Shown: positions 16,559-26,019, counted from the stretch's first letter. The stretch: 36,601 nucleotides of DNA from an uncultured Bacteroidota bacterium (GCA_913055825.1 CAJXKB010000024.1:1-36601), one strand, 5' to 3'. Translations and numbers: made by a program. The notes: a model not told the origin generated them from the sequence alone.

Positions 16559-17671
16559 TTATGCCCGTTTTCGATACCGCAAAGTGGCAAAACCCAACAT
16601 TAAAACCGCATAGGCCGCAAGGATATAGAAATCGCGCTGGAAATCAGCAAAGCCGGACCCTTTCAGCATAATCATCCGGTTAATTTTAATAAAGTAAGCC
16701 AGCGGATTGATGGCGTTTAGTTGTTGTGCCCAAACAGGCATACTTTCTATGGGCGTGAACAATCCACTCATCAAAATAAAAATTACTAAAAAGAACCAGG
16801 AAATAAACATGGCCTGCTGCATGGTGTTGGTGAGCGTTGATACCAGTAAGCCCATGCCCAAAACCAGCACGAGGTAAACCGAAGTCACAAATAACAGCAG
16901 GAAAGGGTTGCCTACGATTACAATGCCAAACACAAACCGGGCCAGTGTTAGTCCAATCAATAAATCGATCATGGCAATAATCCAGAACGGGATCAGTTTT
17001 CCGGCAATAAATTCAAATTTTGTAATAGGTGTAACATTTAATTGCTCGATTGTGCCAATTTCTTTTTCTTTCACAATATTCATCGACGACAAAAACATGG
17101 CAATGATGGTAACGAGCAGTACTAAAATGCCGGGAACCATATACGTAATATAATCCAGTTCGGGATTATACCAAAACGATGAACTCAATTGTATGGGCAT
17201 TCCTTTAAACTTCAGCGGCAGTTTTTTTATAAGGATTTCCTTATTAAAATTGTTGATAATTGAAATAGCATACGCATTCATCAAACTGGCGGCACTTCCG
17301 TTAATGGCATTGGTAACCAGTTGAATTTGTGCATGATGTTCGTTTACAAGGTCTTTTTCAAAATCAGGTTCAATGACTATAATTTGATCGGCATCATCAT
17401 GCTGAACGGCATTTTCGGCAGCTTTATAATCAGGTAAATGGCCCATGTCGGTAAAAAAAGCAGAGCCGGAAAATTTGTCAATCAGCTTTCGCGATTCGGA
17501 AGAGTGATCCTGATCAACCACCACAAAACGGACATTTTTAATCTCAAAAGTAGCGGTATAGCTTAGCACCAGCAACTGTACAATGGGAATAATAAAAATA
17601 ATGGGCAGCATGGATTTATCCCGGAATATCTGGATAAACTCTTTTTGTAATATGTAACGTATTGTTCTCAA
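16559..17671 (-). CDS. ABC-2 type permease of multidrug efflux (YbhR/YbhS-like)
   Basis: 370 residues of the ABC2_membrane_3 type. It has one transmembrane segment near the N-terminus (about 23-42), a large periplasmic part (about 45-175, with VVVDQDHSSESRKLI), then five C-terminal membrane segments. The conserved stretch MNIVKEKEIGTIEQLNVTPI precedes the second of these. The C-terminal segment has SGLFTPIESMPVWAQ, typical of YhhJ/YbhR/YbhS. It is the last gene of the efflux operon, 15 bases after its paralogue, with which it probably forms the heterodimeric channel. Confidence 0.9.
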   Translation of the reverse strand: MRTIRYILQKEFIQIFRDKSMLPIIFIIPIVQLLVLSYTATFEIKNVRFVVVDQDHSSESRKLIDKFSGSAFFTDMGHLPDYKAAENAVQHDDADQIIVIEPDFEKDLVNEHHAQIQLVTNAINGSAASLMNAYAISIINNFNKEILIKKLPLKFKGMPIQLSSSFWYNPELDYITYMVPGILVLLVTIIAMFLSSMNIVKEKEIGTIEQLNVTPITKFEFIAGKLIPFWIIAMIDLLIGLTLARFVFGIVIVGNPFLLLFVTSVYLVLVLGMGLLVSTLTNTMQQAMFISWFFLVIFILMSGLFTPIESMPVWAQQLNAINPLAYFIKINRMIMLKGSGFADFQRDFYILAAYAVLMLGFATLRYRKRA

Positions 17672-17686
17672 CTCTGTTGTCTTTAA

Positions 17687-18790
17687 TTATTCCTCTAACC
17701 GAACGCTAAATTTCTTAATACTCAATCCTATAAAAAGTAAAGCCATGGAAAAGATAATCAGTGTTTCTTTCCAGAAATAGGTTATCCCGACTCCTTTGAG
17801 CATAATATTTTTAAGGATAATGATAAACCACCGGCTGGGCATGATATCACTCAAATACTGTAAAACCACCGGCATATTCTCAACAGGGAAAATAAATCCC
17901 GAAAGGAGGATCGTAGGCAGCATAAGTGCAAACATCGACAGTAACATTGCTTGCTGTTGTGTTTTACTCACAGTCGAGATCAGGATACCGAGTGCCAGGG
18001 CCATGGTTAAAAACAACAGGCTTTCGGCAAGCAGCAATCCGATACTTCCCTGAATCGGCATTCCAAACACAAAAACCGACAAGAGCAAAATGGAAATCAG
18101 GTTGATAAACGAAAGTACCACATAAGGTACAACCTTGCCGATGATTATATGACCAGGCTTCACCGGTGACGCCAGCAAAGCTTCCATGGTGCCCAGCTCT
18201 TTTTCGCGTGTGATGGATATGGAAGTCATCATGGCTGAAACCAACATCAGTAAAACCGTAATTACCCCGGGTACAAACATATATACGCTTTTTAGCTGTG
18301 GATTGTACAACATTTTGTTTTGTACGCCAATACTGATGGGAATGGCCGCCGACTGCTTCATTCTTTGCAGTACATAAGTGTTGATAATTCCCCGGGTATA
18401 GGCATCCAGGATGTTGGCTGTATTCGGCTCGGTTGCATCAAGCAAAATCTGTACTTTTGCTACACCTTCCTTTTGAAGCTTGCGGGCAAAATCCCTTTCA
18501 AAAACCAGAACTTCTTTCACCTCGCCTTTTCGAAAGGCCGGCTTAATGTCAGCATCCGATTTTAAATACCGGTTCAGTAAAAAATAGTGTGACGACAAAA
18601 GTTTGCGTGTAATTTCACGTGTGACCACATCTTTTGAATGATCCAAAATTGCAATGTGGGCATTGTTGATGTCGTTGGTAATGGCAAAGCCAAATAACAG
18701 CACCTGGGCCAGGGGCAGGCCAAACAAAATGACCATGGTCCGTGGGTCGCGAAAAATATGTAAAAACTCTTTTTTAATAAATGCCCACAT
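17687..18790 (-). CDS. ABC-2 type permease of multidrug efflux (YbhR/YbhS-like)
   Basis: 367 residues, same plan as the next gene: opening WAFIKKEFLHIFRDPRTM, N-terminal membrane segment (about 20-40), periplasmic domain (about 42-170), then SISITREKELGTMEALLASPV and five membrane segments, with SGFIFPVENMPVVLQ near the end. With its downstream partner it should form the membrane pore for the two ATPases encoded upstream. The gap of 67 bases to the ATPase gene has no promoter or hairpin that I can recognise. Confidence 0.9.
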   Translation of the reverse strand: MWAFIKKEFLHIFRDPRTMVILFGLPLAQVLLFGFAITNDINNAHIAILDHSKDVVTREITRKLLSSHYFLLNRYLKSDADIKPAFRKGEVKEVLVFERDFARKLQKEGVAKVQILLDATEPNTANILDAYTRGIINTYVLQRMKQSAAIPISIGVQNKMLYNPQLKSVYMFVPGVITVLLMLVSAMMTSISITREKELGTMEALLASPVKPGHIIIGKVVPYVVLSFINLISILLLSVFVFGMPIQGSIGLLLAESLLFLTMALALGILISTVSKTQQQAMLLSMFALMLPTILLSGFIFPVENMPVVLQYLSDIMPSRWFIIILKNIMLKGVGITYFWKETLIIFSMALLFIGLSIKKFSVRLEE

Positions 18791-18857
18791 TGTTTTTATC
18801 TGTTATTTGTTTATTCTGAAGATATCTGTTTTACTCAATTTCATGATTTTACGTTGC

Positions 18858-19595
18858 CTATTCCACGTTTCTGGCAATTTTTAAAAACACATCGTTCATC
18901 GTTGCTGCCCCGAATTGTTCTTTCAATGCTTTCGGTTTACCCAATGCTTTAATTTGCCCTTCCGACATAATCGAAACCCGTTCACAATATTCGGCTTCGT
19001 CCATGTAGTGTGTGGTTACAAACACCGTTGTTCCCTGATCGGCTGCCTCATAAATTAATTCCCAAAACTGCCGCCGGGTGATGGGGTCAACACCTCCCGT
19101 GGGCTCATCCAGAAAAATGATATCGGGGTTGTGAATATTGGCCAGCGAAAAAGCCAGTTTTTGTTTCCATCCCAAGGGTATATTTTTCAGCAACATGTTT
19201 TCGTAAGATTTCATGTCGAGTTTATCGAGATAAAATTGCGTTCGCTCACGAATCTTTTTTGCCGATAAGCCATATATGCCTCCGTAAAAACGGAAGTTTT
19301 CCTTTACAGTCATGTCGTTGTACAATGAAAAAAACTGGCTCATGTAACCGATTTTTCGCTTCACCTTTTCGGGATGGTGGCTCACATCAATCCCGGCAAC
19401 CATTACTTTGCCCGAGGTTGGCCGTGATAAACCGCTCAATATTTTCATGGCGGTGGTTTTTCCGGCACCGTTTGCACCCAAAAAACCAAAAATTTCACCC
19501 CGGTACACATCGAAAGTCAGCCTGTCGTTTGCAGTGAAACTGCCAAACTTTTTCACCAGGTCTTTTACTTCAATAATGGTTTCTCGCTGACTCAT
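18858..19595 (-). CDS. ABC transporter ATP-binding protein (YbhF C-terminal-half type)
   Basis: 245 residues: Walker A GANGAGKTT, Walker B IIFLDEPTGGVDP, switch His in TTHYMDEAEYCER. The signature motif is unusual, PLGWKQKLAFS in place of LSGGQ, the form seen in the second half of YbhF-like ATPases. The ATG at 19595 overlaps the stop of the preceding ATPase gene by four bases (ATGA), so the two are translationally coupled. This decides the start over an ORF beginning 12 codons earlier. It energises export by the two permeases downstream. Confidence 0.92.
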   Translation of the reverse strand: MSQRETIIEVKDLVKKFGSFTANDRLTFDVYRGEIFGFLGANGAGKTTAMKILSGLSRPTSGKVMVAGIDVSHHPEKVKRKIGYMSQFFSLYNDMTVKENFRFYGGIYGLSAKKIRERTQFYLDKLDMKSYENMLLKNIPLGWKQKLAFSLANIHNPDIIFLDEPTGGVDPITRRQFWELIYEAADQGTTVFVTTHYMDEAEYCERVSIMSEGQIKALGKPKALKEQFGAATMNDVFLKIARNVE

Positions 19596-20518
19596 AAAGT
19601 ACCTGTTTTTTCCATTAGGGCCAGAAAACAATCTTCAATAACCGGTTGTTTGTTTTCAATTTCAATTTTCTGATACGCTTTTATTGAGAGGAAGTCGCGT
19701 AGGCTCTGTTTCACTTCATCAATGGGGCGCTGGCTGACAAGGTGAATACTTTCGCCAAAACGATACACCCTGTCGGCACCGTCAAATCTCTCTAAATCAC
19801 TCAAAAGCGTGTACATATTATTCGTTTTTACAGCAAGCAGGTTCCCCAAAAAATTATTCACAATTTGTTGTGGGGTATTTACACTCAGTAGGTTACCTGT
19901 CTGCATGAGTGATACGCGGTCGCACAGGGCTGCCTCGTCCATGTATGGCGTTGATACCAGAATGGTAATTCCCCGCTGCTGCATTTTCTTTAGTAGTTCC
20001 CAGAACTCTTTTCGTGAAACGGCATCCACTCCGGTAGTCGGTTCATCAAGAACCAACAATTTTGGTTTGTGTATGAGGGCGCACGACAATGCCAGTTTTT
20101 GTTTCATGCCGCCCGACAAATCCCCGGCACGCCTGTTTTTAAAAGGTTCTATTTGCTCATAAATATCCTTTATCAAATCATAATTTTCCGAAAGGCTGGT
20201 GTGGAAAATACGGGCATAAAAATTCAGGTTCTCCTCAACCGTTAAATCCATGTACAACGAAAAACGGCCCGGCATGTACCCGATAATCTGTCGCAATTTT
20301 TTATAATCTTTTACCACATCAATCCCGTCAACCATTACTTTACCCTCATCGGCCAGTATTAAACTGGTGAGTATTCTGAACAAAGTTGTTTTGCCTGCCC
20401 CATCAGGTCCGATGATGCCAAACAGCGATCCTTTTTCAACGTCGAAGCTTATATCTTTCAGTGCTTCAACATCTTGAAACTTTTTAACGAGGTGTTCTAT
20501 GTGAATGTTTACAGACAT
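19592..20518 (-). CDS. ABC transporter ATP-binding protein (YbhF N-terminal-half type)
   Basis: 308 residues: Walker A GPDGAGKTT, Q-loop region YMPGRFSLYMDLTVEENL, signature LSGGMKQKLALSC, Walker B LLVLDEPTTGVDA, and a C-terminal extension (about 225-308). GPDGAGKTT is typical of the first nucleotide-binding domain of YbhF. Together with the next gene it equals YbhF split in two, one domain with a normal signature and one with a degenerate signature, so ATP hydrolysis is probably asymmetric. Confidence 0.92.
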   Translation of the reverse strand: MSVNIHIEHLVKKFQDVEALKDISFDVEKGSLFGIIGPDGAGKTTLFRILTSLILADEGKVMVDGIDVVKDYKKLRQIIGYMPGRFSLYMDLTVEENLNFYARIFHTSLSENYDLIKDIYEQIEPFKNRRAGDLSGGMKQKLALSCALIHKPKLLVLDEPTTGVDAVSRKEFWELLKKMQQRGITILVSTPYMDEAALCDRVSLMQTGNLLSVNTPQQIVNNFLGNLLAVKTNNMYTLLSDLERFDGADRVYRFGESIHLVSQRPIDEVKQSLRDFLSIKAYQKIEIENKQPVIEDCFLALMEKTGTL

Positions 20519-20589
20519 ACTTTTCCTTGGCCTCTCCTGTTTTGCGTAGGAGAAATGAAATTTTTATAGTAATGATTTTGAAATAAATG

Positions 20590-20605
20590 CTACGGTTCTC
20601 CGTAG
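20590..20605. terminator. Small hairpin between DUF2147 and ATPase genes
   Basis: On the minus strand CTACGG-AGAA-CCGTAG is a perfect 6-bp stem with a four-base loop, 15 bases after the DUF2147 stop, followed by a weak T-rich stretch. It may be a partial terminator or RNA-processing site that lowers expression of the ABC part relative to the first genes. It lacks a strong T-run. Confidence 0.35.
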
Positions 20606-20619
20606 TGTTTATGACGGAT

Positions 20620-21087
20620 TTATTCTTTAATCCGTGTCCAGTAAACCGTACGGCCTAAAAGGCTAAAACCGATATAACCCCTGATTTTCAGTTTGTCTTT
20701 TTTATTATTATTGGTGAACTCCATATAACAGCTATACGTTTTCCCCTTTTTAGGGTCGTAAATTTTCCCGTCTTCCCAACGATCGCTACCATCAAAAACA
20801 AAATCCGTTAATAGTTTCATCCCCATAATCGGACGGGATTGCAGGTTGGGATCTTCGTTTTTATCGTCCACTTTGGGTTTCCCGGTAATGCTGTCAATAG
20901 GGGTTTCGAGCCATACAATTTTTCCAAAATACTTGTCGCCGACTTTGTAAATCTGTACATGTGAATCTTTGTCCTGTGTAAGCCAGAGACCTGCTACATC
21001 ATCAGCTTTTACATCCTGGGCCTGAACTTTCATGACGGGAGATAACATCAATCCCATCAATACGATTGCAATACTTGTAATTCTCAT
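20620..21087 (-). CDS. DUF2147 family secreted protein
   Basis: 155 residues with a signal peptide (about 1-23, ending VQAQ) followed by a lipocalin-like small beta domain: DDVAGLWLTQDKDSHVQIYK, YFGKIVWLETP, then DPKKGKTYSCYMEF and GFSLLGRTVYWTRIKE. This is the DUF2147 family, function unknown. It lies between the HlyD-like and ABC genes in the same direction, so it may act in the periplasm with the efflux system, but that is inference from position. Confidence 0.88.
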   Translation of the reverse strand: MRITSIAIVLMGLMLSPVMKVQAQDVKADDVAGLWLTQDKDSHVQIYKVGDKYFGKIVWLETPIDSITGKPKVDDKNEDPNLQSRPIMGMKLLTDFVFDGSDRWEDGKIYDPKKGKTYSCYMEFTNNNKKDKLKIRGYIGFSLLGRTVYWTRIKE

Positions 21088-21193
21088 TTTTAATAATGTT
21101 TAATTGTGATTAATATTTATGAAAGTTGTTTGATTGTGAAAATTAAACTGCATAAAATTAAATAATTTTTAATTCAAAATGAAAAAGTTCGCA

Positions 21194-22099
21194 TTATTTA
21201 GTGTTTTCCATAATTTTAAATTCACCGGGCATGCCTATTTTAATGGCACCGTTTTGGTTGGGAACCTTTATTTTAACAGCATACACCAAATTTACGCGTT
21301 CATCTTTGGTTTGAATAGTTTTGGGGGTAAACTCTGAGAAGGGTGAAATCCAGATGATGCGTCCGTTTACTTCGCGATTTTCTGTTTTGTTTTTATCGTA
21401 ATATACCTTTACCTGTTGTCCTATTTTAATACGGTTCAAATCGCTGCCGCTCACATAAGCCTTTAACTCAAGGGTTTTAAGATTGGCAATTTTATATAAG
21501 GGTTTTCCGGGAGTAGCAAGCTCTCCTTTTTCAGCGTATTTTACCAGAACTGTTCCGGGTACGTCGTTCTTAATCAGACACTTATTTATGGTCTCATTTA
21601 CCGAAGCTACCTGGGCCATGATGCTCTTCATCTCGGCGGCGATACTGATTTCGCGGGTACGCGTGGCTTTAATTTGCTTGCGGTTTAAATCGACCAGACC
21701 GTTAATATCGTCTAACTGTTTTTGCGTAGCCGCATGACTCTTAAATAAGTTTTGGATCCTCCGCTGATTAATTTTATTGATGGCCAACTGTTGCTTTTGC
21801 ACTATAATGGTTGCCTTTACATTTATCAATTGCGATGCCACTGCCGTTTTCTGTTTCATCAACACTTCTTTTTTCAAGTGCAGGTCGAGGGTGTCCACAA
21901 GACCGACCAGCTGTCCGGTTTTCAGATAGTCTCCTTCTTCCACATTAAATTGAAGCAGTTGCCCCATAGTTTGGGCTGAAACAATCACCTCGGCATGGGC
22001 ATCAAAATTTCCATAACCATCCGAAAGGTTTTGATTCCGATTGCAAGCGCTTAAGGCTAAAAAAGCAACGCCTGATAAAAGGATAATGAGTTTTCGCAT
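21194..22099 (-). CDS. HlyD-family periplasmic adaptor lipoprotein
   Basis: 301 residues. The signal ends in the lipobox LSAC (Cys19), so the protein is anchored by lipid. It continues as biotinyl-lipoyl half-domain (FNVEEGDYLKTGQLVGLVDT), a long coiled-coil hairpin (about 75-175, ending near VNETINKC), the second lipoyl half (PGTVLVKYAEKGELATPGKPLYKI), and a beta-barrel domain. It links the ABC-2 permeases to the outer membrane TolC-like channel, in the same way as YbhG. It begins 20 bases after the TolC-like gene. Confidence 0.92.
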   Translation of the reverse strand: MRKLIILLSGVAFLALSACNRNQNLSDGYGNFDAHAEVIVSAQTMGQLLQFNVEEGDYLKTGQLVGLVDTLDLHLKKEVLMKQKTAVASQLINVKATIIVQKQQLAINKINQRRIQNLFKSHAATQKQLDDINGLVDLNRKQIKATRTREISIAAEMKSIMAQVASVNETINKCLIKNDVPGTVLVKYAEKGELATPGKPLYKIANLKTLELKAYVSGSDLNRIKIGQQVKVYYDKNKTENREVNGRIIWISPFSEFTPKTIQTKDERVNLVYAVKIKVPNQNGAIKIGMPGEFKIMENTK

Positions 22100-22119
22100 T
22101 TTATTTTTTTATTTCAGGT

Positions 22120-23397
22120 TTATAAATTTCCTATTGCTGTAACATATTGATATTTTGCAAAAATGAGCTGTAGTTTGTGGGCTTCCATATTCAATTGTGC
22201 CCTGATTTGTTTGTTTAACTCAATCAGGTAATTGGTTGGTGTTATCGTTCCGTTTTTTAACTTATGGTTAGCGGTTTCCACTACGCTTTTCTGTAAATCA
22301 AGTATCTCACGGTCGGTTGTAAGAAGTTTTTCAAATTTTTGAATCCCCGCTCTCCTTTGTTGGAGATCAGCCTTTAAATTTTGGTCGAAGGTTTGCTTCT
22401 CGGTTTTAACAATAGCACGCTGCACATTTAAAATGGCTTTTTCGTGTTTCACATGACCCCAGTCGTAGATATTCCAGTGCAAACGAATTCCCACCATATA
22501 ATAGTCGTCAAAATCGGGGTTAAGCATGTCGTAACCCGGCTTGCCGTAGCCAGCCTGCCCGAAAGCCTTGAAAACAGGCATCCTTTTGGCTGCCGTAAGC
22601 GATTTCAATGCGTCGAATTTGTTTTGCTGCAGACTAAGTAATCGATATGCGGGCCGATTGTTTACATATTGATAACTGTTAATTTTTATTTCCGGGGCCT
22701 GCAGCTGGTCTGCCGATGAAATTTTTAAATGAGTTAGTTCCTGCATGGCACCCATAAGACCTTTGAGGTCTTCCTGTTTTTCGATAAGTTGTTGCTCCGC
22801 CTGTTTTTTATTCACCTTCAATACATTTACATCTGACTGCAAAAGCATCCCGTTTTGCAGGGCAGCATCAGCATCTTTGATGCGTGCATTTAAATCATCA
22901 ATCAAAATATGCAGAACGTCTATATTTTCTTTTAAGAATAGCATGTTGAAATAAAGAACATTCACCTGTTGTTTAAGTTGATACGATTTTACTTTTACGC
23001 TTTGGTCAGAAATCTTATAATCATAATTTTCGAGGGCCTGCTGTTTTTTTGTTAGTCCGCCATCCCAGATAAGCTGGTCAATATCGAGGTTAAATTTATA
23101 CCAGTCGTTACTCAACGAGGGCATGCTAAAACCCGGAACCGGCACTGAGGGGACCTTGGTAACATCCGACTGGTATGAAATCTGACTGTTGAAATTGAGG
23201 GTAGGCAAATAGTTCTTTTTAATGTTTTCAATGAGTAATTTGTGTTTGGTTTGATTGAGTCCCAACTGTTTGTTGGTTGGGAAGTTTTCAACGGCCTTTT
23301 GTTGGCATTCATCAAGGGTGATTATCCCAGGTTGTTGAGAAAAACCTGTGTACTGAATAAATAGCAGTAAGCCGATAATGATAAAGGTTCTATTCAT
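22120..23397 (-). CDS. TolC-family outer membrane efflux protein
   Basis: 425 residues from the ATG at 23397, with a signal peptide (about 1-21, ending GFSQQ). Two repeats of coiled-coil alpha-barrel helices and short beta strands follow, with LDECQQKAVENFP at the start and a second half with YMVGIRLHWNIYDWG. It forms the outer membrane exit duct. The start overlaps the tetR stop by eight bases (ATG at 23397-23395, tetR TAG at 23392-23390), which argues for coupled translation. A longer ORF beginning at 23448 lies mostly inside tetR and is rejected. Confidence 0.92.
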   Translation of the reverse strand: MNRTFIIIGLLLFIQYTGFSQQPGIITLDECQQKAVENFPTNKQLGLNQTKHKLLIENIKKNYLPTLNFNSQISYQSDVTKVPSVPVPGFSMPSLSNDWYKFNLDIDQLIWDGGLTKKQQALENYDYKISDQSVKVKSYQLKQQVNVLYFNMLFLKENIDVLHILIDDLNARIKDADAALQNGMLLQSDVNVLKVNKKQAEQQLIEKQEDLKGLMGAMQELTHLKISSADQLQAPEIKINSYQYVNNRPAYRLLSLQQNKFDALKSLTAAKRMPVFKAFGQAGYGKPGYDMLNPDFDDYYMVGIRLHWNIYDWGHVKHEKAILNVQRAIVKTEKQTFDQNLKADLQQRRAGIQKFEKLLTTDREILDLQKSVVETANHKLKNGTITPTNYLIELNKQIRAQLNMEAHKLQLIFAKYQYVTAIGNL

Positions 23398-24028
23398 GAT
23401 TGTTTTCTTTTGATTTGGGATTAAGGACAATTTTGAAAAAAGAAACAATATGAGCGGCGCGCTCGTCTAAAAAACGTTGATACGAGGCTTCATCCTCATT
23501 AAAAAGGTAACTATGTACAAGTGGCCTGGCAACAATGGGAAAAATCGACATACCCAGCAAATCAATTAAGAGATGTTCCGGTGCCACACGGGTCATTTTT
23601 CCTTCTTGGATGTTCTTTTCAACCATCTGCATAAAAGCGGGTTTATCCAATTGAATAAACCTGACCAGATTATGAATACGTTCAGGATTCCGGTTGATCT
23701 CGTTTAAAATAAAATTAGGGATAAAAGTGTTCTCACGAATGATGTGCATGTATTTTTTAGTAAATATGGCAATAAAAGCATAGATATCCTGCTCTTGATG
23801 AATACTGGCGTTTATAGTGTCAAAAATTTCACGCAGTGCCTTTTCAAAAATCTGTTCAAAAAGTTTTTCCTTACTTCTAAAATAATAATGCAGCAAAGCT
23901 TTATTGATACCTGCTTCATCGGCAATTTCCTGCATGCGTGCGCCCTCCAGTCCTTTTTTTGTAAAGATGGTCTTGGCAGCTTCCAGGATCAGATATTCCG
24001 TATTCGATGTTTTTTTTGTTTTATCCAT
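23390..24028 (-). CDS. TetR-family repressor of the efflux operon
   Basis: 212 residues. The N-terminal helix-turn-helix (about 12-58) reads ILEAAKTIFTKKGLEGARMQEIADEAGINKALLHYYF when taken in overlapping parts, ideal for TetR. The rest is a helical ligand-binding domain. It is the first gene of an eight-gene operon and has a palindrome five bases before its start codon, overlapping the transcription start, so it most likely represses itself and the pump until a substrate binds. The ligand is unknown. Confidence 0.93.
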   Translation of the reverse strand: MDKTKKTSNTEYLILEAAKTIFTKKGLEGARMQEIADEAGINKALLHYYFRSKEKLFEQIFEKALREIFDTINASIHQEQDIYAFIAIFTKKYMHIIRENTFIPNFILNEINRNPERIHNLVRFIQLDKPAFMQMVEKNIQEGKMTRVAPEHLLIDLLGMSIFPIVARPLVHSYLFNEDEASYQRFLDERAAHIVSFFKIVLNPKSKENNHE

Positions 24029-24032
24029 TTAG

Positions 24033-24051
24033 TTTAACCATTTGGTTTAAA
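24033..24051. promoter_or_regulatory. Probable TetR operator
   Basis: TTTAACCA-TT-TGGTTTAAA is an inverted repeat with one extra base in the right arm. It lies immediately downstream of the -7 element, over the expected start of transcription of tetR, a position at which a bound dimer would block initiation. Confidence 0.6.
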
Positions 24052-24059
24052 TGATTGGA

Positions 24060-24089
24060 CAAAAGTAAATCTATTTTTTTAAATGTCAA
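24060..24089 (-). promoter_or_regulatory. Promoter of the tetR-efflux operon
   Basis: On the minus strand TTGACA (24089-24084) and TACTTTTG (24067-24060). TTG and the -7 element are separated by exactly 19 bases, one of the best matches to the Bacteroidota primary promoter in the window. Confidence 0.7.
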
Positions 24090-24162
24090 GAAAAAAATGA
24101 AATTTTTTCTTAAAACTGTTTAATTTTTGCAGATGGTTTCCCGCAAACCAAACTTTTTCCTG

Positions 24163-24170
24163 TATTTTTG
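24163..24170 (+). promoter_or_regulatory. -7 element before the DUF3098-uppP-truB genes
   Basis: TATTTTTG fits TAnnTTTG, 16 bases before the ATG at 24187. No TTG stands at the right distance upstream, so the call is tentative. Confidence 0.4.
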
Positions 24171-24186
24171 ACGAAAATTTATTCCG

Positions 24187-24453
24187 ATGTCAAAACAAGT
24201 ACATACCAAAAAGCAAGAGGGGAAAAAACTAAGTTGGGCGTTTAATCGTGAAAACTATAAATTTATGTTTATCGGGTTGGCATTTCTGGCTCTCGGTTTT
24301 ATTTTGATGACCGGCGGGGGTTCGGATGAAACGCGTCAGTTTAGTACTGCAATTTTTGATTTTCGCAGGCTTACCCTGGCGCCCATTTTGGTATTGGCCG
24401 GCTACGCCATTGAGCTGTATGCTATTATGAAACGGCCCAAAAGCCAACAATAA
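24187..24453 (+). CDS. DUF3098 family small membrane protein
   Basis: 88 residues with two predicted membrane helices (about 28-43 and 62-81) separated by a short loop with [11 protein letters not shown] and [11 protein letters not shown]. This matches the DUF3098 family of Bacteroidota, usually found between ftsX and uppP. Function is unknown; the constant neighbourhood suggests a link to cell envelope growth or division. ftsX is absent here because the efflux operon lies directly upstream in the opposite direction. uppP begins 11 bases later. Confidence 0.85.
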   Translation: MSKQVHTKKQEGKKLSWAFNRENYKFMFIGLAFLALGFILMTGGGSDETRQFSTAIFDFRRLTLAPILVLAGYAIELYAIMKRPKSQQ

Positions 24454-24464
24454 TTCCGTTATCT

Positions 24465-25256
24465 ATGACATGGTTTCACGCACTTATTCTTTCCATTGTA
24501 GAAGGGCTTACTGAATTTTTACCGGTTTCGTCCACCGGGCATATGATACTTACCGAAGGAATTTTGGGAATGAAAAGCACTGATTTTATACAGGCTTTCA
24601 TTATTAATATACAGTTTGGCGCCATTTTATCGGTGGTGGTTTTATACTGGAAACGCTTTTTTCAGAGCTTTAAATTTTACTATAAATTGTTTATAGCTTT
24701 CCTGCCCGCAGCTTTTTTCGGACTTTTATTGAGCGATTATATTGATGCGCTGCTTGAAAGCGTTTATGTTGTGGCCTCTATGCTTATTATTGGAGGTGTC
24801 GTGTTGGTGTTTGTGGATAAATGGTTTAAAAATCCTTCTGCCGACCAAACTGTTACTTATAAAAAAGCGTTGATTATCGGGTTTTATCAGGTACTTGCCA
24901 TGATTCCCGGAACTTCCCGCTCGGCAGCAACTATCATTGGTGGCATGACCCAAAAACTGAATAAAAAAACGGCAGCTGAATTTTCATTCTTCCTCGCTGT
25001 CCCTACTATGTTTGCCGCCTCAGGCTATAAATTGCTCGAAAGTTATATGAAAAATCATCAGGTGATCAATGCCGACAACATCTGGATTTTACTTTTTGGA
25101 AATATTGTGGCTTTTATTGTGGCACTTTTTGCCATAAAATCTTTTATTCATTTCCTCACAAACCATGGGTTTAAAGTGTTTGGTTATTACCGGATTGCGG
25201 TTGGCCTAACCATTTTTATTTTGTATGCCCTGGGTGTTAATTTAGCCATTAGCTGA
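24465..25256 (+). CDS. uppP: Undecaprenyl-diphosphatase
   Basis: 263 residues, polytopic inner membrane protein of the BacA/UppP family. It removes a phosphate from undecaprenyl diphosphate to recycle the lipid carrier for peptidoglycan and other surface polymers. Motif 1 is [17 protein letters not shown] (Glu17 and His26 region) and motif 2 is [11 protein letters not shown] (about residue 150), with the catalytic Arg and Ser. About eight membrane segments. Its stop overlaps the truB start by one base (TGATG). Confidence 0.95.
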   Translation: MTWFHALILSIVEGLTEFLPVSSTGHMILTEGILGMKSTDFIQAFIINIQFGAILSVVVLYWKRFFQSFKFYYKLFIAFLPAAFFGLLLSDYIDALLESVYVVASMLIIGGVVLVFVDKWFKNPSADQTVTYKKALIIGFYQVLAMIPGTSRSAATIIGGMTQKLNKKTAAEFSFFLAVPTMFAASGYKLLESYMKNHQVINADNIWILLFGNIVAFIVALFAIKSFIHFLTNHGFKVFGYYRIAVGLTIFILYALGVNLAIS

Positions 25257-25954
25257 TGAATTTTAATTTCCCTGAAGGAGAAGTATTATTAATGGATAAA
25301 CCATTGGGCTGGACGTCATTTGATGTGGTGAACCATATCCGCTCTTTTCTTTGTAAAGTGTATAAAATAAAAAAATTAAAGGTTGGTCATGCCGGAACGC
25401 TTGACCCCATGGCCACCGGCCTGCTGATTATTTGTACCGGCAAAATGACAAAGCAGATTGACTCGTTTCAGGGGATGCCAAAAGTTTACGTGGGACAAAT
25501 GCAGTTGGGTGCCACAACGCCATCGTTCGACAAAGAGACCAAGCCGGATCACCAATTCGACATAAGCGGACTTACAGAAGATCTGCTACTTGATGCCAGC
25601 CGGAAATTTGTTGGGGAAATTGAACAAATCCCACCACTTTACTCAGCTATAAAAATTAAGGGTGAACGTGCCTACAAGTTGGCAAGGAGAAAAGAAGGAG
25701 TAGCCTTAAAAGCTCGAAAAGTAACTGTTTACGAATTTAGTCTATTGAATTATAAACCTCCGGTACTCGATTTTTATGTAAAATGCAGCAAAGGAACCTA
25801 CATCCGGTCGTTGGTTCGCGACTTTGGCAAAAGTGTGCACAACGGCGCTTACCTGACGGCGCTAAAACGTACACAAATTGGTGATTATTCATTAAATACA
25901 GCTTGGGAACTGGAATCTTTTAAAGCTGAAGTATTACGACAAACAGGCTGTTGA
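25256..25954 (+). CDS. truB: tRNA pseudouridine-55 synthase
   Basis: 232 residues. Converts U55 in the T-loop of tRNAs to pseudouridine. The catalytic motif GHAGTLDPMATGLL contains the nucleophile Asp50. Other marks are LLMDKPLGWTSFDVV at the N-terminus, PPLYSAIKIKGERAYKLAR, and CSKGTYIRSLVRDFG. It lacks the C-terminal PUA domain seen in longer TruB forms, as is usual in Bacteroidota. Translation is coupled to uppP. Confidence 0.95.
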   Translation: MNFNFPEGEVLLMDKPLGWTSFDVVNHIRSFLCKVYKIKKLKVGHAGTLDPMATGLLIICTGKMTKQIDSFQGMPKVYVGQMQLGATTPSFDKETKPDHQFDISGLTEDLLLDASRKFVGEIEQIPPLYSAIKIKGERAYKLARRKEGVALKARKVTVYEFSLLNYKPPVLDFYVKCSKGTYIRSLVRDFGKSVHNGAYLTALKRTQIGDYSLNTAWELESFKAEVLRQTGC

Positions 25955-26019
25955 TTGTCCGTAAAAATTAATCCTAAAACTAATTGGTTGGCGTTCACAA
26001 AACTACACCTTAGTTTTAC

